10,663 nt of DNA, taken from Clostridia bacterium (GTDB lineage Bacteria; Bacillota; Clostridia; Christensenellales; Aristaeellaceae). The translations under genes were made by a program, and so were the position numbers. How positions within the stretch are numbered: the stretch's first letter is position 1; the number at the start of each line of letters is the position of its first letter. Below, piece by piece: positions 7,080 through 10,663 of this stretch. Location of the stretch: assembly GCA_017469605.1 (NCBI GenBank), contig JAFUGB010000096.1:1-10663 (forward strand), given 5' to 3'. The notes under the pieces are model-generated. The model was not told the DNA's origin, did no database searches, and worked only from the letters and a program-made list of their open reading frames with translations.

Positions 7080-7103
7080 ATACCACAAAATGCTGTGGAA
7101 TGC
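7078..7103 (-). terminator. Hairpin downstream of trxA, possible weak terminator
   Basis: On the minus strand GCAT-T-CCACA and TGTGG-T-ATGC form a 9-pair stem with one T/T mismatch and a six-base loop GCATTT, followed by TTTATTC. It lies 53 bases after the trxA stop. It could end the trxA transcript, but the stem is modest and the T tract is broken. It shares two bases with the next inverted repeat (7029-7079), so the two structures compete at that edge. Elsewhere in the 187-base gap (6970-7156) I see only a small CCTGA/TCAGG palindrome at 6996-7007 and no convincing promoter. Confidence 0.4.
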
Positions 7104-7156
7104 TATATTCAATAATGACGAAAATTGATAAGAATTATTGTGAAGGGCTCCAATAA

Positions 7157-7471
7157 TTACAGTCCAAGCATATCAAGAATGTCTTCTTTTTCCACCACGC
7201 CGACGCTGCGCCGCACTTCCTTTCCATTCTCAAAAACGATCAGCGTAGGGATGGACGCCACACGATATTTGCGGGCCAGCTCCATTTCCTCATCCACATT
7301 CAGCTTGCCCACGATGGCGCGCCCCTCGGTTTCCTCGGCCACTTCCTCCACAACAGGGCCCAGCATACGGCAGGGCGCGCACCAGGTGGCCCAAAAGTCC
7401 ACCAGGACGGGCTTATCGGCGGACAGCACCTCAGTCTCAAAATTGCTCACAGTAAATTTCTTTTCGCTCAT
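7157..7471 (-). CDS. trxA: Thioredoxin
   Basis: The 104-residue protein is a standard single-domain thioredoxin of normal length. The redox site is WCAPC at residues 30-34 (Cys31 and Cys34), with the buried Asp25, and Pro75 in SIPT is the cis-proline facing the site. The usual Gly between the cysteines is Ala, a common form in Clostridia. It reduces disulfides in cytoplasmic proteins, recharged by thioredoxin reductase, which is not in the window. The ATG at 7471 is preceded by AAAGGA at about ten bases. It starts 24 bases after the stop of the RseC-like gene, suggesting co-transcription and perhaps a shared redox role. Downstream is a long structured gap before RNase J. Confidence 0.96.
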   Translation of the reverse strand: MSEKKFTVSNFETEVLSADKPVLVDFWATWCAPCRMLGPVVEEVAEETEGRAIVGKLNVDEEMELARKYRVASIPTLIVFENGKEVRRSVGVVEKEDILDMLGL

Positions 7472-7495
7472 GGATTTTATTTCCTTTCAAAAAAA

Positions 7496-7912
7496 TTAAT
7501 CCTTTTTTGTGTTCATGGGATAAACGTTCACCACGGCGGGCCGCCAGCTGGGCCGCACGCGCAGGCGTTTATCAATGGTCCAGGCGGCCAAAGAGCCCAA
7601 CGCCAGGCCGGTCAGGGACAAAAGCAGCGTCACGCCGTCGGACAAACCGGCGCCATAGCCCCCCGCCAGGCCGGCCAGGAGCAGCGCCAGCGGCAGCGCG
7701 TATACCAGCACGGAGGCTTTCAGCGTCTGGGCCTGGGGCATTTCCACATCCACCATATCGCCCACCTCGGCCTGGCCGAATACTGTCAGCAGCTCCTGCT
7801 TGGGCACCAGCCCCTTGGCACAGCCCTTGCAACCCTCACATGCCTCGGGACGGGAAAAGCAAACCTTGAGCTGATCGCCCTTTTTATCCTTTACAAAGCC
7901 GGTCCTGACCAT
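7496..7912 (-). CDS. RseC/MucC-family membrane protein (SoxR-reducing-system RseC-like)
   Basis: The 138-residue protein has the RseC/MucC layout. An N-terminal cytoplasmic domain carries Cys18, Cys25, Cys28 and Cys31 (EACEGCKGC), then two hydrophobic helices at about 66-88 and 94-113, then a short basic tail. In E. coli RseC takes part in reducing the iron-sulfur regulator SoxR together with the Rsx electron-transfer complex, and it has also been tied to sigma-E control; many Firmicutes carry family members, often near electron-transport genes, without a proven role. The cysteine cluster could bind iron-sulfur or exchange disulfides, which would suit the thioredoxin gene directly downstream. 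The ATG at 7912 has AAAGGG upstream. The gene follows spoIIIAH after 48 bases that contain a palindromic direct repeat. Confidence 0.78.
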   Translation of the reverse strand: MVRTGFVKDKKGDQLKVCFSRPEACEGCKGCAKGLVPKQELLTVFGQAEVGDMVDVEMPQAQTLKASVLVYALPLALLLAGLAGGYGAGLSDGVTLLLSLTGLALGSLAAWTIDKRLRVRPSWRPAVVNVYPMNTKKD

Positions 7913-7933
7913 AGCGCGCCCTTTCCGCCCCTC

Positions 7934-7959
7934 CTGATATCATTATTCTCTGATATCAT
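7934..7959. repeat. Tandem palindromic 10-mer pair between spoIIIAH and the rseC-like gene
   Basis: CTGATATCAT occurs twice without mismatch, at 7934-7943 and 7950-7959, separated by six bases (period 16). Each copy contains the 8-base palindrome TGATATCA, so the pair can also fold into an eight-pair hairpin. The spoIIIAH stop adds a further partial TGATA next to it. No T tract follows on the minus strand, so it does not look like an intrinsic terminator. An operator or a site for a dimeric regulator is possible but unproven. Confidence 0.5.
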
Positions 7960-7960
7960 A

Positions 7961-8431
7961 TCACAAATACGCGCATTCGTCCAGTATAAACACCTTTTCG
8001 GCGTCAATCTGCGCAATTTGGGCGCAAAGCTCAATAATTTTCTGGGCTTGGTCGGCCTTCAGCTTATCCTTCACGCAGACGGCGGCGGCGCCGGGGCGCA
8101 GGCTGCACATGGCCCCGGCATGCCCCATGGCTGAAAGCGCATCCTCCACCGCCATTTCATTTTCGGCCCGCTCCACCAGCGCCCGCAGGGCGTCAGCCGC
8201 CGCCGCATCCTGGCCGGCCAGGGCGCTCAGCGCCGCCATCTCCTGGCTGCGCCGGTCATCCCGCCGCTGCTTTTCGCCCACCGGCGCCTGTGTAACGGCC
8301 ACCCGGGCAAACACCCGCTCCACCGGTATGGCACTGACGGGCCGCGTGTTTTCCGTCCGCAGATAAAACGCGCTGAGCACGGCGCAAAAAAACAGCGCCG
8401 TCATCAGCCCCCGGGAAAGACGCCTTCTCAT
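7961..8431 (-). CDS. spoIIIAH: Stage III sporulation protein AH (SpoIIIAH-like)
   Basis: This 156-residue protein has a basic N-terminus, one membrane helix at about 9-24, and an extracytoplasmic part. From about residue 62 a helix (QEMAALSALAGQDAAAADAL) leads to a compact domain with VCVKDKLKADQAQKIIELCA (118-137) and a final strand KVFILDE (146-152), the ring-building domain shared with type III secretion EscJ proteins. In B. subtilis SpoIIIAH in the mother-cell membrane binds SpoIIQ in the forespore membrane to form the channel across the intermembrane space. The B. subtilis protein has 218 residues, so this one is short, mainly in the linker. The ATG at 8431 lies 3 bases after the spoIIIAG stop and is preceded by GGAGGA. 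Last gene of the spoIIIA operon. Confidence 0.88.
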   Translation of the reverse strand: MRRRLSRGLMTALFFCAVLSAFYLRTENTRPVSAIPVERVFARVAVTQAPVGEKQRRDDRRSQEMAALSALAGQDAAAADALRALVERAENEMAVEDALSAMGHAGAMCSLRPGAAAVCVKDKLKADQAQKIIELCAQIAQIDAEKVFILDECAYL

Positions 8432-8434
8432 GGG

Positions 8435-8857
8435 CTATTCCTCCATTTCAAGCACCAGCACACTGCCCGGCGGCAGCGAAAGCAGCGTTTCCAGCGCTTC
8501 GGTCAATCGCAGGCGCACGCCCACGCTGCCGGCCCCGCTGGCCACAGCCAGCGCGCCGGTCACCTTTTGGGCTGACCCCGAAAGCGCTCCGCCGCTCTGC
8601 CCGTAATACAGCGTGACCCGCACCCGGCCTGCGCCCTGGATGCTGGACAGCGTATCAGCCAGCCGTCGTTCCTCCCGGGTCATGCCGCCGGTATCGCGCC
8701 CCAGCAGCAGCGCCGCCAGCAGTATCATTATTACCGGCAGCAGAAAAAGCCGGCAATTGGCCTGAACCGCGTTCCTCAGCCGGTCCAGCCAGGCAGGAGC
8801 CGCCCCAAGGCCGAAAGTATGCTCAGCGTCATCAGGAGCCCCAGCAGCGTTTCGCAC
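8435..8857 (-). CDS. spoIIIAG: Stage III sporulation protein AG (SpoIIIAG-like), start uncertain
   Basis: The C-terminal 105 residues are clear SpoIIIAG: one membrane helix (RLFLLPVIMILLAALLLG), then LADTLSSIQGAGRVRVTLYY, a short linker, and GALAVASGAG with LRLTEALETLLSLPPGSVLV, the ring-building domain that in B. subtilis forms a large ring of the mother-cell channel. The long loop present in the 229-residue B. subtilis protein is nearly absent. The start is unresolved. Reading back, the frame stays open to a GTG at 8956, but it overlaps spoIIIAF, and codon third positions become AT-rich beyond about 8790, unlike real genes here. I give the GTG at 8857 as a compromise; CTG at 8788 or 8779 (overlapping the spoIIIAF stop as CTGA) fits the coding signal better but is a rare start. 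The stop is TAG, showing UAG normally terminates here. Confidence 0.75.
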   Translation of the reverse strand: MRNAAGAPDDAEHTFGLGAAPAWLDRLRNAVQANCRLFLLPVIMILLAALLLGRDTGGMTREERRLADTLSSIQGAGRVRVTLYYGQSGGALSGSAQKVTGALAVASGAGSVGVRLRLTEALETLLSLPPGSVLVLEMEE

Positions 8858-8946
8858 ATTTTGCGCGCCGCGCCTTCCGGCAGCAGCATTTCCGCCGTCA
8901 TGCGCAGCAGGGACAGCATGCCCACGCTGCGCAAAAAATCCTTCAT
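8776..8946 (-). CDS. spoIIIAF: Stage III sporulation protein AF (SpoIIIAF-like), membrane hairpin only
   Basis: This 56-residue ORF starts MKDFLRSVGMLSLLRMTAEM and keeps the N-terminal pattern of SpoIIIAF: a first helix ending in EMLLPEGAARK, where the B. subtilis protein has DMLLPSSSMQK, followed by a second hydrophobic helix (CETLLGLLMTLSILSALGRLL). The ATG at 8946 has an ideal GAGGTG seven bases upstream and starts 6 bases after the spoIIIAE stop. Codon third positions are GC-rich as in neighbouring genes. B. subtilis SpoIIIAF is 206 residues, with a soluble ring-type domain after the helices; here a TGA ends the protein right after the hairpin and the spoIIIAG frame takes over. It is either a natural minimal form or a gene truncated by a stop or frameshift. 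Confidence 0.7.
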   Translation of the reverse strand: MKDFLRSVGMLSLLRMTAEMLLPEGAARKMCETLLGLLMTLSILSALGRLLPGWTG

Positions 8947-8952
8947 TGTTTT

Positions 8953-9843
8953 TCACCTCAGCCCCACCGTCAGGTTGCCCACCGCCAGCATCTGCGCCAC
9001 AAGCAATATGAACATGGCGCCTACCGACAGCTCAATAATAAACAAAAGCATCAGCACATCCGAAAAGTCATGGATCATGCCCGAAACACGGTCAGGCACG
9101 GCAGGCTGAAGCAGCGCCGCGCAAAGCCGGTATACCAGCACCGCTCCCAGCACGCGCAGCAGCGGCATGACCGCCACCGACAGCAGCAGAAACAGGCCGG
9201 TAACGCCCAGCGCGTTTTTGATCAGCATGGCGCAGCCCACCAGCGTATCCATGGTATCGGCAAACATGCCGCCCACCACCGGCACCAGGTTATCCACGGC
9301 GTACTTGGCCGCCCGAATGCCGATTCCGTCGGCCGCCGCCGCCGTGAGCCCCTGCATGGCGGTAACGCCGATGAACACGGTGAAGGCAGCCCCCAGCGTC
9401 CAGCCGGACAGCGATCGCAGCAGCGAAGAAAGCCTTGACAGGCGCATCCGGGGCGACAGGTGATCAAGCAATGTGACCACAGCCACCCCCAAGGCCAGCT
9501 GCAGCGAAACACCCCGCGCCAACGCCGTCATGGTACCGCTGGCCGCGGCAATGGCAGGCTTGAACAGCGCCGCGCCCCCGGTGGCTCCCACCGCCGCAAG
9601 CAGCGTAAGCAGCATGGGAAAAAGCACCTGCATGAGCTCGGCCATCCGCGAAACCGTGCTCTCCGCTTCCCGCAGATAGCCGCGCAGATCGGCGGCCAAT
9701 ACGGCAGCCAGCACCAGGAAGCAGGCGTTTTCAGCCATCTGCGCCACGCTGCCGCCCGGCCTGAGCCCGCCGGCCAGCGCGCACAGCAGCGCGGGAGCCA
9801 TCAGCCCCAGCATGCGGGAGAGACTGTTTTTTGCCTCTCCCAA
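8953..9843 (-). CDS. spoIIIAE: Stage III sporulation protein AE, C-terminal membrane part (split by in-frame TAG)
   Basis: This 296-residue part holds all the membrane helices of SpoIIIAE, a polytopic mother-cell membrane protein essential for the spoIIIA channel. Conserved stretches match B. subtilis SpoIIIAE: FTVFIGVTAMQGLTAAAADG (154-173), IRAAKYAVDNLVPVVGGMF (176-194), DTMDTLVGCAMLIKNALG (196-213), and the end AGNL-like AVGNLTVGLR. It is in the same frame as the upstream 73-residue piece, separated by TAG and one GCG codon; without the TAG the protein would be 371 residues, against 399 in B. subtilis. A TTG at 9843 with GGGGGA seven bases upstream could restart translation. The next ATG, at 9813, lacks a ribosome site. 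The stop is 6 bases before spoIIIAF. Family assignment is firm; whether this piece is made is open. Confidence 0.88.
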   Translation of the reverse strand: MGEAKNSLSRMLGLMAPALLCALAGGLRPGGSVAQMAENACFLVLAAVLAADLRGYLREAESTVSRMAELMQVLFPMLLTLLAAVGATGGAALFKPAIAAASGTMTALARGVSLQLALGVAVVTLLDHLSPRMRLSRLSSLLRSLSGWTLGAAFTVFIGVTAMQGLTAAAADGIGIRAAKYAVDNLVPVVGGMFADTMDTLVGCAMLIKNALGVTGLFLLLSVAVMPLLRVLGAVLVYRLCAALLQPAVPDRVSGMIHDFSDVLMLLFIIELSVGAMFILLVAQMLAVGNLTVGLR

Positions 9844-9846
9844 CGC

Positions 9847-9849
9847 CTA
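9847..9849 (-). other. spoIIIAE: In-frame TAG interrupting spoIIIAE
   Basis: Reading minus-strand codons from the ATG at 10068, codon 74 is TAG in the context GGG GAA TAG GCG TTG GGA. The same frame continues without another stop to 8953 and encodes the remaining SpoIIIAE. A single C-to-T change from CAG (Gln) is one simple origin. spoIIIAG in the same operon ends with TAG, so reassignment of UAG to an amino acid is unlikely. Confidence 0.85.
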
Positions 9850-10068
9850 TTCCCCCAGCAGCTCCACAGTGGTCCCGGCATCCCAAACCATTTCGCCCCT
9901 TGCCAGCCGCAGCAGGAGATCCCCAATTCCCGCCTGGCCCGAAGCCTGCTCCAGCGCGGGTACATCCACCATATCCAGCGCCCGGTTCAGCCCTTCCTCC
10001 ATGGAATCGGCTTGTCCCGGGCACGCAAACAGGAGCAGGAGAAAGGCCAATGCCAACAGTCGCTTCAT
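9847..10068 (-). CDS. spoIIIAE: Stage III sporulation protein AE, N-terminal signal and extracytoplasmic part
   Basis: The 73-residue piece begins MKRLLALAFLLLLFACPGQA, a signal peptide with a likely cleavage site after GQA (residue 20), then a short helical segment (MEEGLNRALDMVDVPALEQA and GIGDLLLRLARGE). This equals the N-terminal region of B. subtilis SpoIIIAE, which also has a signal sequence and a region of about 80 to 90 residues before the first membrane helix. It ends with TAG, three bases before a possible TTG restart. The ATG at 10068 overlaps the spoIIIAD stop as ATGA and has GGAG eight bases upstream, so the gene start is sound. A lipoprotein reading (LFAC at 13-16) is weak because of Phe at the -2 position. 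Confidence 0.8.
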   Translation of the reverse strand: MKRLLALAFLLLLFACPGQADSMEEGLNRALDMVDVPALEQASGQAGIGDLLLRLARGEMVWDAGTTVELLGE

Positions 10069-10454
10069 GCCGTCAGCTCCAAAATCAGCTGCGCCATTTG
10101 CCGGAGCATGGGCGCCGCCAGCACCACCAGCATGATCTTTGCCGACATTTCGATCCGCATCGCAATGCTTTCCTCCCCGGCGTCCCGGCAGGCCTGGGCC
10201 CCCAGCTCGGCAGCAAAGGATACCCCCAGCATTTTAAGGATCAGCGTCACATGCTCCTGGTCGTTTTCAGCTGCCCGGGCGATTTCCGAGAGCGTTTCAG
10301 CCGCCTGTTTCATGGGATCGATCAACGCCAGCAGCAGCATCGCGCCCGCCGCCAGCGAAAACACCGTGCCAAAGGGCTTATTGGCCGTGCGAAGCGTCAG
10401 CGCGATCACGGCCGCCATCACCGCCAGCCCCAGGAATTTCCAGAAGCCGTCCAT
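10065..10454 (-). CDS. spoIIIAD: Stage III sporulation protein AD
   Basis: This 129-residue, strongly hydrophobic protein has the normal SpoIIIAD length and pattern: membrane helices at about 5-21 and 28-45, a polar stretch DPMKQAAETLSEIARAAEND (46-65), a hydrophobic segment with TLILKMLGVSFAAELGAQAC (70-89), the conserved RDAGEESIAMRIEMSAKIM run (90-108), and a last helix. SpoIIIAD is one of the small membrane proteins of the mother-cell channel complex; its precise role is unknown, though similarity of SpoIIIAC/AD to export-apparatus proteins has been suggested. The ATG at 10454 shares its A with the spoIIIAC stop (TGATG), indicating translational coupling. The 3' end overlaps spoIIIAE as ATGA. 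Confidence 0.93.
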   Translation of the reverse strand: MDGFWKFLGLAVMAAVIALTLRTANKPFGTVFSLAAGAMLLLALIDPMKQAAETLSEIARAAENDQEHVTLILKMLGVSFAAELGAQACRDAGEESIAMRIEMSAKIMLVVLAAPMLRQMAQLILELTA

Positions 10455-10645
10455 CAATAAAGGCCAAAGATGCTTTGCACATTGGTAAGCAGCTCAGCCA
10501 CCAGCGTCACCACCAGCATCAGCACGATGGCCAGTCCGGCGACGGTGGTCAGCATGGCCATATCTTCCCGGCCCGCCCGGTTCAGGATCTGAACAATCAA
10601 CGTGACCAGGATGCCGATCCACGCGATGCGAAGCAGCTGATGCAC
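10454..10645 (-). CDS. spoIIIAC: Stage III sporulation protein AC
   Basis: The 63-residue protein starts MHQLLRIAWIGILVTLIVQI and has two membrane helices (about 6-21 and 32-53) joined by NRAGREDMAML, the typical SpoIIIAC arrangement and length. It belongs to the mother-cell side of the spoIIIA channel complex. The start is a GTG at 10645; an in-frame TGA lies 9 bases further upstream, so no longer version exists, and a GGGGGA about 12 bases upstream may serve as ribosome site. The stop overlaps the spoIIIAD ATG. The 18 bases before it, at the window edge, hold stop codons in more than one frame, presumably the end of spoIIIAB, but too little is visible to annotate that gene. Confidence 0.9.
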   Translation of the reverse strand: MHQLLRIAWIGILVTLIVQILNRAGREDMAMLTTVAGLAIVLMLVVTLVAELLTNVQSIFGLY

Positions 10646-10663
10646 CTGCTTACTTCATCCCCC

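Noticed and set aside
8858..8956. spoIIIAG starting at the GTG at 8956
   Set aside because: This would bury the whole spoIIIAF gene out of frame, and the added sequence has AT-rich third codon positions and shadow-like residues, while the spoIIIAF frame there has normal codon use and a better ribosome site.
9847..9849. Reassigned genetic code with UAG as sense
   Set aside because: spoIIIAG ends in TAG at the expected place, three bases before the spoIIIAH start, so UAG serves as a stop in this genome.
10020..10068. Lipoprotein signal in the SpoIIIAE N-terminus
   Set aside because: LFAC has Phe at the -2 position, a poor lipobox, and a normal signal-peptidase site after GQA fits better.
10650..10663. 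Tail of spoIIIAB at the window edge
   Set aside because: Expected by operon order, but only a few codons are visible and both TAA and TGA stops are possible in different frames.
1..10663. tRNA, rRNA, CRISPR array, mobile element or defence system
   Set aside because: No clover-leaf, repeat-spacer pattern, transposase, integrase or defence-type protein is visible; nearly all sequence is explained by minus-strand genes.

Overview
The window is a GC-rich, densely packed chromosomal segment from an endospore-forming Clostridia-type Firmicute. Every supported gene lies on the minus strand, so transcription runs from high to low coordinates. The sporulation operon spoIIIA, together with RNase J, a YlbF-family protein and MltG, supports the Firmicute assignment. 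No finer taxonomy can be supported from the sequence alone. I see no tRNA, rRNA, CRISPR array, insertion sequence or phage gene.

Region 1 (10663 to 7961) is the spoIIIA operon from spoIIIAC to spoIIIAH. It encodes the mother-cell part of the channel, or feeding tube, that joins mother cell and forespore after engulfment. Three things are odd. spoIIIAE is interrupted by an in-frame TAG at 9847-9849, followed at once by a plausible TTG restart. spoIIIAF is reduced to a 56-residue membrane hairpin with no soluble domain. spoIIIAG is short and has no obvious start codon: its coding signal begins close to the spoIIIAF stop.

Region 2 (7912 to 7157) carries an RseC/MucC-like membrane protein with a cysteine cluster and a thioredoxin. 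A pair of palindromic 10-mers sits between spoIIIAH and the rseC-like gene. Region 3 (7156 to 5263) begins with a 187-base gap holding two abutting inverted repeats, then RNase J, then a hairpin that looks like an intrinsic terminator. An extended -10 promoter candidate sits just upstream of that hairpin.

Region 4 (5229 to 1) is one compact run of eight genes with overlaps or gaps of at most 36 bases: a YlbF-family protein, an ASCH-domain protein, MltG, a U32 peptidase-like (TrhP-type) protein, a SpoU-type rRNA/tRNA methyltransferase, an SRAP/HMCES protein, a 45-residue single-pass membrane protein and the N-terminal part of an alpha/beta hydrolase. RNA decay and RNA modification (RNase J, YlbF, ASCH, U32, SpoU) dominate regions 3 and 4. 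Cell-wall synthesis (MltG) and abasic-site protection (SRAP) are embedded in the same run. Nothing here is clearly an undescribed system. The best leads are the split spoIIIAE, the degenerate spoIIIAF/AG junction, and the structured leader of the RNase J gene.
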